Shown here piece by piece: positions 16,495-25,545 of a stretch of DNA of 64,000 nt (positions within the stretch are counted from its first letter, which is position 1; the number at the start of each line of letters is the position of its first letter). Made by a program: the position numbers and the translations under genes. This DNA comes from Lewinellaceae bacterium (GTDB lineage Bacteria; Bacteroidota; Bacteroidia; Chitinophagales; Saprospiraceae): positions 1 through 64,000 of the forward strand of contig JACJYN010000009.1 of the NCBI GenBank assembly GCA_020636095.1. Direction: 5' to 3'. Below the pieces are notes generated by a model. That model was not told the origin of the DNA. It was given only the letters and a program-made list of their open reading frames with translations, and searched no databases.

Positions 16495-18312
16495 TCACTG
16501 CTTTCCCCCCGCCTCCACATGCTCCAGTTGATACGCAGCACTAATCAGCGCCAAATGTGTAAAAGCCTGGGGGAAATTCCCGATCTGCTCTCCGTTGAGA
16601 GCGATCATCTCGGAGAACAGGCCCAGGTGGTTGGCGTACCCGAGCATCTTTTCAAAGTAGAGGTGGGCTTTGTCCAGCTGTCCGGCTTTGGCCAGGTTCT
16701 CGATGTACCAGAAAGAGCACATGGAGAAGGTCTCCTCTGCCCCGTCCAGTCCGTCGACAGCGCCGTTGTCGGTGCGGTAACGGTAGACCAGCGTGTCGGT
16801 GGCCAGCTCCTTTTCGATGGCCTTCAGGGTCGATTGCCAGCGTTTTTCGTGGGGGCTCAGCAGGCGCACCAGGGGCATGAGCAGGGCGGAGGCGTCGAGC
16901 ACGTCGGCGCCCTGGTACTGCACGAAGGTATGTTTGCCTTCATTCCAGTAGTTGTGGTAGATGTCCTCGTAAATGGCGTCCCGGCACCCTCTCCAATGTT
17001 CGATCGGGGCGGGAAACGACCGGGCTTCGGCAATGCGGATGCCGCGGTCGATAGCCACCCAGCTCATTACTTTGGAGTGGAGGAATTCCCGGGTTTCGCT
17101 GCGCACCTCCCAGATGCCATGGCCTTTTTTCTGCCAGTTCTCACAGACAAAATTGACGATCTCCCGGATATCCATCCAGAATTCATAAGTAATGGAATCG
17201 TTGTGGCGGTTATACAGGTAAACCGTGTCGATCAACTCCCCGTAAACGTCCAGTTGGAATTGCGTGGAAGCGGCATTACCCACCCGCACCGGACGGCTGC
17301 CTCTGTACCCTTCGAGGTGGTCGAGTTCATATTCGTCGAGCTCCGAACTACCGTCTACTTTATACATCAGCTGTATGTTGGCGGCGTTATCCAGGCCTTT
17401 GCAACGTTCCTTGATCCACCCTATGAAAGCGCCGGCTTCTTCGCGGAAGCCCATGCGCACGAAAGCGTACATCGAAAAGGCCGCATCGCGAATCCAGGTG
17501 TAGCGGTAGTCCCAGTTGCGGCTGCCGCCGATGGCTTCCGGCAGGCCGAAGGTAGCGGCGGCAATAGTGGAACCGTAACGGTAAGAAGTCAGCAGCTTCA
17601 GCGTAATCAGCGAACGGTGGATGATCTCCTCCCAACGGCCGCGGTATTGGGCCTGATCGATCCACCCTTCCCAGAAGTTGATCGTGTTTTCAAAGGCGGC
17701 ATTGGTGTAGTAGTGAAGATCGCGCTCCGGTTCGGGCGCATCGCGGCTTACCGCTTCCAGCACGAAAGACACGCACTGTCCTTCCTCAAGGGTAAAAGCC
17801 GCCTCCACTGCGTCGCCGGCCACTTTCAGCTCGGTGTCGCTGCGCAGGCGTACCGACAGGGTGGCGCCATCGGCCAGGAGCACCGACTTCGGCCCTTCCT
17901 GTTTGAGGAAAGGGGCGGTGCGCGCGTAGTCGAAGCGGGGGGCGCAGGTGGCTTTAAACTCCAGCTTTCCCTTGATGCAGCGCAGGATGCGCACCACCGC
18001 GCAGTGCTCTTCCTGCTCTTTGACCGGCATGAAGTCGGTCAGTTCCGCAATGCCATCTTCGGAAAGAAAGCGGGTCAGCAACACAGCCGTGTCGGGGAGG
18101 TACAGTTGTTTGATGCGCACCTCGCCATCAATGGGGCCAACACTGAAACTACCGCCTTTCTCCTGGTCGAGCAAGGCCGTGAAAATGGTGGGGGAGTCAA
18201 AGCGGGTAAAGGGCATAAAGTCGATAGAACCCGATCGGGACACCAGCGCGGTGGTGTGCAAATTGCCGATCAGGCCGTAATCGGAAATCCGGGGATAGTC
18301 TTGTTCGGGCAT
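16495..18312 (-). CDS. Glycoside hydrolase family 15 protein
   Basis: The product has 605 residues from the ATG at 18312 (MPEQDYPRISDYGLIGN), the usual start in this family; the longer ORF from 18399 adds 29 unconserved residues. GH15 enzymes are inverting alpha-glucosidases (glucoamylase, trehalase). Visible features are an N-terminal beta domain (SRSGSIDFMPFTRFDSPTIF), then the (alpha/alpha)6 barrel with GGSRNWDYRYTWIRDAAFS, DHLEGYRGSRPVRVGNAAS, and the C-terminal SFWYIENLAKAGQLDKAHLY. There is no signal peptide, so it is cytoplasmic. Bacterial members of this shape are often trehalases, but the substrate cannot be fixed from sequence. It is downstream of a Wzi-like gene on the same strand with about 60 bases between. 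Confidence 0.9.
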   Translation of the reverse strand: MPEQDYPRISDYGLIGNLHTTALVSRSGSIDFMPFTRFDSPTIFTALLDQEKGGSFSVGPIDGEVRIKQLYLPDTAVLLTRFLSEDGIAELTDFMPVKEQEEHCAVVRILRCIKGKLEFKATCAPRFDYARTAPFLKQEGPKSVLLADGATLSVRLRSDTELKVAGDAVEAAFTLEEGQCVSFVLEAVSRDAPEPERDLHYYTNAAFENTINFWEGWIDQAQYRGRWEEIIHRSLITLKLLTSYRYGSTIAAATFGLPEAIGGSRNWDYRYTWIRDAAFSMYAFVRMGFREEAGAFIGWIKERCKGLDNAANIQLMYKVDGSSELDEYELDHLEGYRGSRPVRVGNAASTQFQLDVYGELIDTVYLYNRHNDSITYEFWMDIREIVNFVCENWQKKGHGIWEVRSETREFLHSKVMSWVAIDRGIRIAEARSFPAPIEHWRGCRDAIYEDIYHNYWNEGKHTFVQYQGADVLDASALLMPLVRLLSPHEKRWQSTLKAIEKELATDTLVYRYRTDNGAVDGLDGAEETFSMCSFWYIENLAKAGQLDKAHLYFEKMLGYANHLGLFSEMIALNGEQIGNFPQAFTHLALISAAYQLEHVEAGGKQ

Positions 18313-18373
18313 GAATGATTGGTTGGTTCCTTTTTTGAACAATAAAAGGGAACCATTTGCTCGATACAATAAA

Positions 18374-20167
18374 TTAAAAATCCATCCGCTGCCTGGCAAT
18401 ATTGATGCGCACGCCGCCCCCGAAGTACTGGGTGGTATCGTCCAGTTTATCCTCCTCGCTGTCCTTTTTCCGGTAGAAATAGTGGAGGTCGATGAAGACG
18501 TTGTGCGCCAGCATGTAGCTTACGTCCAACCCCAGCAGGTGGGTAGTGGCGGTGATGCCCTGGCCGATCTCATTGCCGTAGTCTTGCTCCCTGCTTTCAT
18601 GAGACTTGAGCAGGTTGCCGCCCCAGTTTTTTCCAGCGCCATCTTCGCCGAACTTAGCGCGGATGAAGCGGCCCTCGAGGAAGAGCTTCTTCATGGGCTG
18701 ATAGCGGGCAATGAACAGGGCCTCCCGGAAGTTGGCGCCCAGGGGGTGGGCCAGCGGCTGGTTGTAATGAGTATAGCTGGAAGAACTGTCTCGGTGGGTA
18801 TAGGTATAGGGGCGCGCTTGATTGAACTCGGCCTGCAGGTCGAGGTGGTCCAGGCCGAAAGCGTTGATGTACTTCAGGCCTGCCTGTATACCGTATTTGT
18901 TGGCCCACCAGCCGCGGCGCTCGATGAATAGTTCATTGAACTTGAACTCATCGAGCATGAACTGCCCATATAGCTGGAAGCGATGTAGAAAGTTCCACTT
19001 GACGTCCAGGCCGATGAGCACGTTATCGGGGCTGCCCAACCCCTGTTCAATGGCCCGGTACAGGATCACCGGGTTGAGGTACTGAAACTCGAAGCCTGCA
19101 TCCTGCCGGTCAAAGATCACAGTTTCGAAAATGCCAAAACTCAGATTGGGAAGGGCCTGGTAGCTGAGGTAGTGGGCGGCCATATACTTTCGGGGCAACA
19201 CCTCATTAGCCCCCAGCCCGGCATTCGACTGGGCGGCCAACTCCATAAATAGGTTTTGATAGTGCAGCTTCCAAACCCGCCAGTTGGCTTTCAGGTAGAG
19301 GTTGTTGTTCGAAAAATCGGACAACAGCATAGAGCGGTAGCCATTACCGATAAAGTTGCGCCCGTAGCCGAACTGCAGGCCAACGTGCCGGCTGAGATTG
19401 AAAGCCAGGTAGCCCTGTCCGTTGAGATAGTCATATCCGTTGGTGATGTCGAATATCTGACTCTTATATCCTTTGTACAACCCTGCCCCGGGCAGGGCCC
19501 GGTCGCGCCGGATACGCTCATTGACGTAGTTGGGAAAGCGAGCCTGTGTCTCCACGATATTGAAATAGAGGTAAATGCGGTCGTCGATGCCAGAGCGCAG
19601 CTCTAAGCCCCGGAGGTTATGGAAGATCAACTCGTTATCGCCCTGTTCTTTGGCTACCTTGAAATCCAGCAAAGGGTTCACCCGGATGTGGAAAAATTTG
19701 TCGTTCACCTCAATCATATTGGCCGGGGTAGGGTACAAAAAGCCCAGGTAAGGTTTTTCCCGCAGGGTATAGCGCGGGTTTTCCATACTGGCTTCCACCT
19801 GTGTGACGAGCGTATCTGAGTAGATGCTCTCCCGCGGGCCGGCAATACGGGTGGGGAACCGGGAAGTGACGAGCCACTCGTTATTGTCGCGAAAGATGTA
19901 GTAGAGGTCCCGCCGGTCCCGGATCGTAAGGGGGATGAGGGCCGTATCGATACCCAGGGCGTAGGCGGCCACATCACTGCGCAGGTAATATTTCAGAGAA
20001 GAGTGAAAAGGTGTGGGCCGCCCCGTTTTGATCTCCAGCCGGTCCATAATATGGTAAGCAGGGTTGCCCAGGGGCAGGCCGCTGCCCTGTCCGGCCAGCA
20101 TAGTGGGAAACCTGAGCCCGATGACCATAACCAATGCCACCCAAACGAATCCTGCCCGATGTTGCAT
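18374..20167 (-). CDS. Wzi/RemB-like outer-membrane beta-barrel protein
   Basis: The product has 597 residues from the ATG at 20167 (MQHRAGFVWVALVMVIG), giving a normal signal peptide; an ATG at 20227 would place 20 residues before it. The mature protein alternates short beta-strands with aromatic girdles. It contains GRNFIGNGYRSMLLSDFSNN and FEFQYLNPVILYRAIEQGL, blocks typical of capsule-assembly Wzi-like proteins and the flavobacterial surface protein RemB. A role in surface polysaccharide attachment or motility is likely, but family-level inference only. The C-terminus (GGGVRINIARQRMDF) is a plausible last strand. It lies upstream of the GH15 gene on the same strand. Confidence 0.75.
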   Translation of the reverse strand: MQHRAGFVWVALVMVIGLRFPTMLAGQGSGLPLGNPAYHIMDRLEIKTGRPTPFHSSLKYYLRSDVAAYALGIDTALIPLTIRDRRDLYYIFRDNNEWLVTSRFPTRIAGPRESIYSDTLVTQVEASMENPRYTLREKPYLGFLYPTPANMIEVNDKFFHIRVNPLLDFKVAKEQGDNELIFHNLRGLELRSGIDDRIYLYFNIVETQARFPNYVNERIRRDRALPGAGLYKGYKSQIFDITNGYDYLNGQGYLAFNLSRHVGLQFGYGRNFIGNGYRSMLLSDFSNNNLYLKANWRVWKLHYQNLFMELAAQSNAGLGANEVLPRKYMAAHYLSYQALPNLSFGIFETVIFDRQDAGFEFQYLNPVILYRAIEQGLGSPDNVLIGLDVKWNFLHRFQLYGQFMLDEFKFNELFIERRGWWANKYGIQAGLKYINAFGLDHLDLQAEFNQARPYTYTHRDSSSSYTHYNQPLAHPLGANFREALFIARYQPMKKLFLEGRFIRAKFGEDGAGKNWGGNLLKSHESREQDYGNEIGQGITATTHLLGLDVSYMLAHNVFIDLHYFYRKKDSEEDKLDDTTQYFGGGVRINIARQRMDF

Positions 20168-20243
20168 ACCTGATATTTTTGTAATTGGAAGGGGAAATAT
20201 AGCGGCAAAAATACAATTTTTACTCACTGCTGCAAGTGTGTTT

Positions 20244-20987
20244 TCAGAACTGGTAATGCGCCATGAGGGCCAGGTAGTAGTTGCGCATGAATGCTATGCT
20301 ATTACTGGAGGCAGCGGCAAGAAAACTGTTGACGGGCTGTTTTTCTTTGATTGCAGGGTTACGGTAGAACTGGGTAAGGGCAAAGCCAAAGCGCAATTTA
20401 AAATTCAGGCGCCGGGATATCTGATAACCACCACCAGCCAGCAAGGTCACTTCACTGCTATCGAAATAGGGCTCGAAATCCCGGAAGGTGTTGCCATCGC
20501 CAGGAGCGATGGGTTCTATGACCCGGGAACTTATGATACGGCCAAAGGAAATACCCGCTTCTATCAGCGAGGAGGAAGGCGCTTCCGGCGAGGGGCGGTA
20601 GCGAAAAAGGATGGGCACCTCCATATACCTAAGGTCTATCAGGCGGTCTCTTTTTGCCAATCCACTGCTTCTTTCACTAGCCACTTTACAGCCCCGTCCG
20701 GCGTAGATGAATTCGACTCCTATTTCCGAGTGCTCGTTGAGGATGGCTGTCCCGGAGATCCCAAATTGCAGGTTGCTCTTATGGAACCCATGGTAGCCGT
20801 CTCCATCCACCTGCGACAGGTTGCCCCCTAGAATCAAGCCAGCCTTGAACCGCTGTTGGTATCGGTGGCGCCTGCTCTGCGCTTCTGCCTGCTGGGGCAT
20901 CACATACAGGAAAATAAGGGTTGCCCAGAGAAGGCAATAAATAATGTTCCTGCCCAACTTTTCTACTTCTGCGATAAGTATAATCAT
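20244..20987 (-). CDS. Outer-membrane beta-barrel protein (PorT-like)
   Basis: The 247-residue product has an N-terminal signal peptide (YCLLWATLIFLYVMPQQAEA) followed by a small beta-barrel: FKAGLILGGNLSQVDGDGYH, a central GISGTAILNEHSEIGVEF, DLRYMEVPILFRYRPS and LNFKLRFGFALTQFYRNP. This fits the PF13568-type outer-membrane domain common in Bacteroidota. The ATG overlaps the stop of the upstream MazG-like gene by 4 bases (ATGA), so they form an operon. Such proteins have diverse roles; no specific function can be stated. Confidence 0.75.
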   Translation of the reverse strand: MIILIAEVEKLGRNIIYCLLWATLIFLYVMPQQAEAQSRRHRYQQRFKAGLILGGNLSQVDGDGYHGFHKSNLQFGISGTAILNEHSEIGVEFIYAGRGCKVASERSSGLAKRDRLIDLRYMEVPILFRYRPSPEAPSSSLIEAGISFGRIISSRVIEPIAPGDGNTFRDFEPYFDSSEVTLLAGGGYQISRRLNFKLRFGFALTQFYRNPAIKEKQPVNSFLAAASSNSIAFMRNYYLALMAHYQF

Positions 20988-21457
20988 TCGCCCTCCAATA
21001 TCCCCTTCAAGTCCGCCGGAGAGTAGCTGACAGACTTCAGCGTTTTGTTATCGGACCGTCGGTAGACAAGCCAGTGGCCATCGGCCTGGACGATGTAACT
21101 GTCGAAGCCCTTTTCCTCCTCGTAGTACTTCACGGTGGCCTCCGCTTCTTCACGGGTGGCGCAGGCCTTGCTCATATTGGAACGCTGGACCTCATCAAAA
21201 AGGGTTTTAAAGTGCTCGCCCAGGCCAAATTCCAGGACGGCTCCGGAGAGCACGTACTGCAGGTCGCACAACGCATCGGCCACCTCGACGATATCCTGGT
21301 CTTCGATGGCTTTTTCCAGTTCTTTGAGCTCTTCGGCCAGCAAGGCCACCCGCAGGCGGCAGCGCTGCTCAGCGGGAATGAGGGGCCTGGGTTCTATCGG
21401 GTGCCTGAAAGTACGGTGAAATTCCGCTACCTGGTTAAGGGCGTCCAGCTTTTCCAT
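20984..21457 (-). CDS. MazG-like nucleotide pyrophosphohydrolase
   Basis: The product has 157 residues from the ATG at 21457 (MEKLDALNQVAEFHRTFRHP); the longer ORF adds 20 unlikely residues. It shows the all-alpha NTP-pyrophosphatase pattern: a first EE-x-x-E helix (ALLAEELKELEKAIEDQD) and a second Asp-containing helix (VEVADALCDLQYVLSGAVL), which together bind Mg2+ and hydrolyse NTPs to NMP and PPi. The C-terminus has SDNKTLKSVSYSPADLKGIL, seen in related PRA-PH-like proteins. Substrate is unknown; house-cleaning of non-canonical nucleotides is the common role. It is followed by an outer-membrane barrel with an ATGA overlap. Confidence 0.85.
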   Translation of the reverse strand: MEKLDALNQVAEFHRTFRHPIEPRPLIPAEQRCRLRVALLAEELKELEKAIEDQDIVEVADALCDLQYVLSGAVLEFGLGEHFKTLFDEVQRSNMSKACATREEAEATVKYYEEEKGFDSYIVQADGHWLVYRRSDNKTLKSVSYSPADLKGILEGE

Positions 21458-21598
21458 AGTCGTGATTTTTTTTGGACGAGCAAAGGTATAGATAGTCTTC
21501 AGAATTAGAGGCTTCACGTTGGGTATTTCTCAGAATTTCCAACTACTTTTGCAGCGCTTTAGTCACAATTTCAAGCCAGACACAAAATCATAGGCAAA

Positions 21599-23002
21599 TT
21601 GGCAGTTACCAACCGATATTTTGATCTCATTGACCAGACCTTTTACTTCCCTCAGGAGGGCTTCGATATTGAAGATGGGTATCTGGTGTTCAATGGCGTA
21701 CCCCTTATCTACCTGATCCGTAAGTACGGGACTCCCCTCAAGCTGACCTACCTTCCCAAGATCGGCTCACAGGTCAAAAAAGCCCGGAATATGTTTACCC
21801 GGGCCATGAAATCCATAGGGTATAAGGGAAAGTATTACTATTGCTATTGTACCAAAAGCTGTCACTTCAGCTATGTACTCAACGAGGTGCTCCGGCATAA
21901 CGTACACCTGGAGACTTCCTCCGCTTTTGATATCGACCTCATCCGGCGGTTGCACAAAAAGGGCCGGATGACCGAAGAGACCGTTATCGTATGCAATGGC
22001 TTTAAAACGCCTGACTATCTGGAGAAGATCGTTGCGCTTATCAATGACGGCTTCGAAAATGTGATTCCCGTTTTGGATAATATGGGGGAGCTCGACTATT
22101 ACGAAAAACACGTCAAAGGAAAATGTAAGTTGGGCATCCGGGTCGCCACCGAAGAAGAGCCCAATTTCGAGTTCTACACCTCGCGCCTCGGCATCCGCAA
22201 TGCAGATGTCGTACCCTTTTTCAAAGAACGGATCAAGGACAACCCCAAGTTCGAGCTCAAGATGCTTCATTTCTTTGTGGACACCGGCATCAAGGATACA
22301 CTCTACTATTGGGGTGAACTCAAAAAGGCGATTAAACTGTACGGTGAGCTCAAGCGCCACTGCGAAGACCTGAAGGCCATCAATATCGGGGGCGGCATGC
22401 CGATCCGCAATTCGCTGGGCTTCGAGTTCGACTACAAATACATGGTCAAGGAGATCGTCAGCCTGATCATGCAGGCCTGTGAGGAGGAGGAAATCCCCGA
22501 GCCGGATATTTTTACCGAATTTGGAAAATATACCGTTGGAGAAAGCGGCGCTACCATATTCTCTGTGCTGGGCCAGAAGCTGCAGAATGACGCCGAGATG
22601 TGGTACATGATCGACAATTCCCTGATGACCACCCTGCCCGATACCTGGGGCATCAGCGAACGGTTTATTTTACTGCCGATCAACAAATGGTACAACGATT
22701 ACCGAAGGGCCAACATCGGAGGCCTGAGTTGTGACAATTCCGATTATTATAATTCAGAGATACACGAGAGTCAGGTTTACTTACCGGCTTATTCCTCCGA
22801 CGATCCGGAGCCGCTCTACCTTGGCTTCTTCCACACCGGCGCTTACCAGGACGCCATCAGCGGCTATGGCGGGATCAAACATTGCCTGATCCCTTCGCCC
22901 AAACACGTCATCGTCTACAAAAATGCGCAGGGCAATATCGTGGATAAATTGTACCAGCCGGAACAATCGGCGGAAGATATGATGAAGATATTGGGATATT
23001 AG
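21599..23002 (+). CDS. speA: Biosynthetic arginine decarboxylase-like PLP enzyme
   Basis: This is a fold III PLP-dependent decarboxylase of 467 residues, the size seen for the short SpeA-like arginine decarboxylases of Bacteroidota. The PLP lysine region is YYYCYCTKSCHFSYVLNEVL (K about residue 85), and the phosphate-binding glycine block is AINIGGGMPIRNS. The substrate loops lie in IFTEFGKYTVGESGA and near GLSCDNSDYY, the latter with the family Cys-Asp. Arginine to agmatine is the expected reaction, feeding polyamine synthesis; other amino-acid decarboxylases share the fold. The start is TTG at 21599; no better ATG lies nearby and the N-terminus (TNRYFDLIDQTFYFPQEGF) is conserved in the family. 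Confidence 0.85.
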   Translation: MAVTNRYFDLIDQTFYFPQEGFDIEDGYLVFNGVPLIYLIRKYGTPLKLTYLPKIGSQVKKARNMFTRAMKSIGYKGKYYYCYCTKSCHFSYVLNEVLRHNVHLETSSAFDIDLIRRLHKKGRMTEETVIVCNGFKTPDYLEKIVALINDGFENVIPVLDNMGELDYYEKHVKGKCKLGIRVATEEEPNFEFYTSRLGIRNADVVPFFKERIKDNPKFELKMLHFFVDTGIKDTLYYWGELKKAIKLYGELKRHCEDLKAINIGGGMPIRNSLGFEFDYKYMVKEIVSLIMQACEEEEIPEPDIFTEFGKYTVGESGATIFSVLGQKLQNDAEMWYMIDNSLMTTLPDTWGISERFILLPINKWYNDYRRANIGGLSCDNSDYYNSEIHESQVYLPAYSSDDPEPLYLGFFHTGAYQDAISGYGGIKHCLIPSPKHVIVYKNAQGNIVDKLYQPEQSAEDMMKILGY

Positions 23003-23109
23003 TGTTGCATTTTTATCAAGCTGGGCCAGCAGGCGCAACGAGAGGGGAGGGGATACAACCAGGGAATGGGGCGCGAAAAGGACACCACACCTCCGAACGC
23101 CTCCGCCGG

Positions 23110-23361
23110 TCAGCCGGTAGCAACGACTGAGAGCATTTCACGTAACTCTTCGATACTGGGCATATGCCCGTTTTCAAAGAGGACCTGCCCATCGAGCAGA
23201 ATGGCGGGAATGGAGCTGACTTTGTAGCGAAGAATATCATCAACTTCGGTTACCTGCTGCACATCAGCACGCAAGCCGACACTCTCCAGAGCCGAACGCA
23301 GATTACTGCTCAGTTTCCTATGTTGGCTGTTGCCCAGTCCTAATACTTGGATCCTGATCAT
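23110..23361 (-). CDS. Thioredoxin-fold small protein lacking the CxxC motif
   Basis: The 83-residue product fits the thioredoxin_3/TM0996-type glutaredoxin-like family: MIRIQVLGLGNSQHRKLSSN, then RADVQQVTEVDDILRYKVSS and IPAILLDGQVLFENGHMPSI with the conserved cis-Pro (SSIPAILL). Family members usually have G-x-G-C-x-x-C at residues 8-14. Here the same place reads GLGNSQHRK, so both cysteines are replaced (Asn and His). It is therefore unlikely to do dithiol exchange and may be a binding or structural variant. It is convergent with arginine decarboxylase. Confidence 0.75.
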   Translation of the reverse strand: MIRIQVLGLGNSQHRKLSSNLRSALESVGLRADVQQVTEVDDILRYKVSSIPAILLDGQVLFENGHMPSIEELREMLSVVATG

Positions 23362-23497
23362 GGTTTTGTATTTTATAGATTGAGGCGAAGGTGCACCATT
23401 TTCGGATCAGAAATAAATGATATTTATCAGAGAAGGTTCTGAGTTTTATCAACCATGGCTTATTTTGCAGTACTTTATTATGAAACCATCCGCTTAG

Positions 23498-25147
23498 ATG
23501 ATCGACTTGTTGGAAAAAGGTTTTGATTTTAATTATATGTTTGAATGGATGCCATCGGGAATGCTCGTCTACAGCCTGGCCCGGCAAAAGCCATTGAAAT
23601 CCAACCGGGCGTTACTTCGCCTTTTCGATGCAGATTCCGAGGAGGGCTTCCTCCGGTACGGCCCTTTCTCGGCAGAACCCCGGCCCCCACAACCATTCGG
23701 AACCCTTCAGGAAAAACTTGCCCTTTTACCCCCGGATGGAAGCCACAGGTTCATGATTGAGGCCAGGACGGATAGTGGCGCTTACAAAGCGCTTCAGGTA
23801 ACAACTACCCATGTGCCGGCACTTCCTGAACCCCTCCTGCTTCTGGTATTCCAGGATGAATCGAAAGAAGTGGAATCTGCCCGGGAATTGCTGCAAAGCC
23901 AAAAGACCCTGGAAGCCGTGATCAATACAGCCGTGGACGGCATCGTTCTTATCAATGAAAATGGCATCATGCAAATGGTCAACCGGGCGGCGTCTCAACT
24001 CTTTGGGTATGACAAGGAAGAGATGCATGGGCGGAATGTCCATATCCTGATGCCCTCACCGCATACAGAACAACACAATGGATATATTGACAATTATCTG
24101 AAAAGTGGCGTCGGCAAGATCATCGGTATTGGCCGGGAGGTGGAAGGGCTCCGCAAAGACGGCAGCCGCTTTCCGTTCAAATTGGGCGTGAGCCGGGTAG
24201 AACTCGAGGGGAAAATTCTTTTCGCCGGGGTTATCCATGACCTGACTGAACAGAAGCGCGCCGAAGCGCGCATTTTGCATCTGAATAAGGAACTAGAGCA
24301 AAAGGTGGAGGAGCGCACCGAAAAACTGACCGAGGTAGTCAACAAACTACTGCAGTCTAATATTAAACTGGAAAGGGAGATCAAGGAACGCAAGGCGGCA
24401 GAAGCCGCCCTGCGCCAAAACCAGGAAGAACTCCGCCGGTCACTGGAAAAGGAAAAGGAGCTCAGCGAGCTGAAGTCCCGCTTTGTATCTATGGCCTCTC
24501 ATGAATTTCGCACCCCTCTGACGACCATTGCTTCTTCTGCAGAATTGCTGGGGCTGTACACAGAAAGCGGGCAACAGGAAAAACGGGATAAACACCTTCG
24601 GAGGATACAATCGGCCGTAACCAACCTTACTGGAATATTGGGAGACTTCTTATCACTCAGCAAGTTGGAAGAAGGGAAAATTCATATCAATCCAGTCTAT
24701 TTTAGCGTCAAAGAGTTGGGCACAGAGGTAGCCGATGAAATGCAAAGCCTGCTGAAACCGGGCCAAAGGATAGAAACGGATTTCCAGAGCGGCCATCCAG
24801 AGGCTTATCTGGACAAAAAAATACTCAAAAATATTTTCATCAACCTCTTGTCCAACGCCATTAAATATTCCGGAGAAAAGAGCACCATTTATTTCAAACT
24901 CACCCAGGAAGGGCAACAGATTCAGGCCCTCATACGAGATGAAGGCATCGGCATCCCCCTGGAGGACCAGAAATATCTGTTTACCCGCTTTTTCCGCGCC
25001 ACCAATTCCGTCAATATTCAGGGTACCGGCCTTGGACTGAACATCGTCAAACGCTATACCGACCTGCTGGGAGGAAAAATCCGGTTTGAAAGCATGGAAG
25101 GGGAGGGAACGGCTTTTTTTGTTCAGGTAAGATGGGAAAAGCAATAA
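23498..25147 (+). CDS. PAS-domain sensor histidine kinase, FixL-like
   Basis: The 549-residue protein lacks obvious membrane segments. A divergent N-terminal PAS (about residues 10-120) precedes a FixL-like PAS (about 132-255) with LMPSPHTEQHNGYIDNY and KIIGIGREVEGLRKDGS. A coiled coil (about 258-325) leads to the HisKA domain with His335 in SMASHEFRTPLT, and then HATPase_c with NLLSNAIKYSGEK, DEGIGIP and GTGLGLNIVKRY. His193 and Arg213 keep the 20-residue spacing of the heme His and the oxygen-sensing Arg of Bradyrhizobium FixL, so heme-based sensing is possible but unproven. No response regulator gene is adjacent. A terminator hairpin follows 6 bases after the stop. Confidence 0.9.
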   Translation: MIDLLEKGFDFNYMFEWMPSGMLVYSLARQKPLKSNRALLRLFDADSEEGFLRYGPFSAEPRPPQPFGTLQEKLALLPPDGSHRFMIEARTDSGAYKALQVTTTHVPALPEPLLLLVFQDESKEVESARELLQSQKTLEAVINTAVDGIVLINENGIMQMVNRAASQLFGYDKEEMHGRNVHILMPSPHTEQHNGYIDNYLKSGVGKIIGIGREVEGLRKDGSRFPFKLGVSRVELEGKILFAGVIHDLTEQKRAEARILHLNKELEQKVEERTEKLTEVVNKLLQSNIKLEREIKERKAAEAALRQNQEELRRSLEKEKELSELKSRFVSMASHEFRTPLTTIASSAELLGLYTESGQQEKRDKHLRRIQSAVTNLTGILGDFLSLSKLEEGKIHINPVYFSVKELGTEVADEMQSLLKPGQRIETDFQSGHPEAYLDKKILKNIFINLLSNAIKYSGEKSTIYFKLTQEGQQIQALIRDEGIGIPLEDQKYLFTRFFRATNSVNIQGTGLGLNIVKRYTDLLGGKIRFESMEGEGTAFFVQVRWEKQ

Positions 25148-25152
25148 AAAAA

Positions 25153-25175
25153 GCCCCAACAGAGGATGTTGGGGC
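25153..25175 (+). terminator. Hairpin terminator after the PAS kinase
   Basis: GCCCCAAC (25153-25160) pairs perfectly with GTTGGGGC (25168-25175) across a 7-base loop. An A-rich tract (25146-25152) precedes it on the plus strand; the downstream side is CT-rich, not a strict T run. It may act on either strand. Confidence 0.6.
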
Positions 25176-25545
25176 CTCTCACTAACGCGCTCTCTCTGAT
25201 AGAGTGAAGAAAATTATTGGTAGTCCCCAAAAGTAATATAAATTGTGGTTACCTTCCAAATTTTTTTGGGCTCAAGTGTGAAAAAAGTGACATTATTGCG
25301 TCAAACAATCTACTTACAACTTTATTGGCCGGTAATGTGGCCAATTATGAGGGGTAGCGTCAAAATCGGTGGTGACAAAAGAAAGCTCGCACCATTTGCA
25401 ACTTTTTGATAGGCTGGGCAGGTTATTTATTTGTCAAAAACTTTGTACGAAAATCATCAATTTGTAACAAATTTACGGTCTAAATAATAGCTGAAAAGTA
25501 AATTTAAGTAATAAATATAACGATTTTTTCACCAAATATAAAACA
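25176..25545. other. AT-rich intergenic region before kbp
   Basis: This is 370 bases with no credible ORF. It is strongly AT-rich from about 25211 and leads into kbp. I saw no exact TAnnTTTG box at consensus spacing and no known RNA motif. Confidence 0.5.

Noticed and set aside
16519..18318. 599-codon plus-strand ORF opposite the GH15 gene
   Set aside because: It is an antisense shadow of a well-supported gene; its residues have no family pattern, and long antisense frames are common opposite GC-rich genes.
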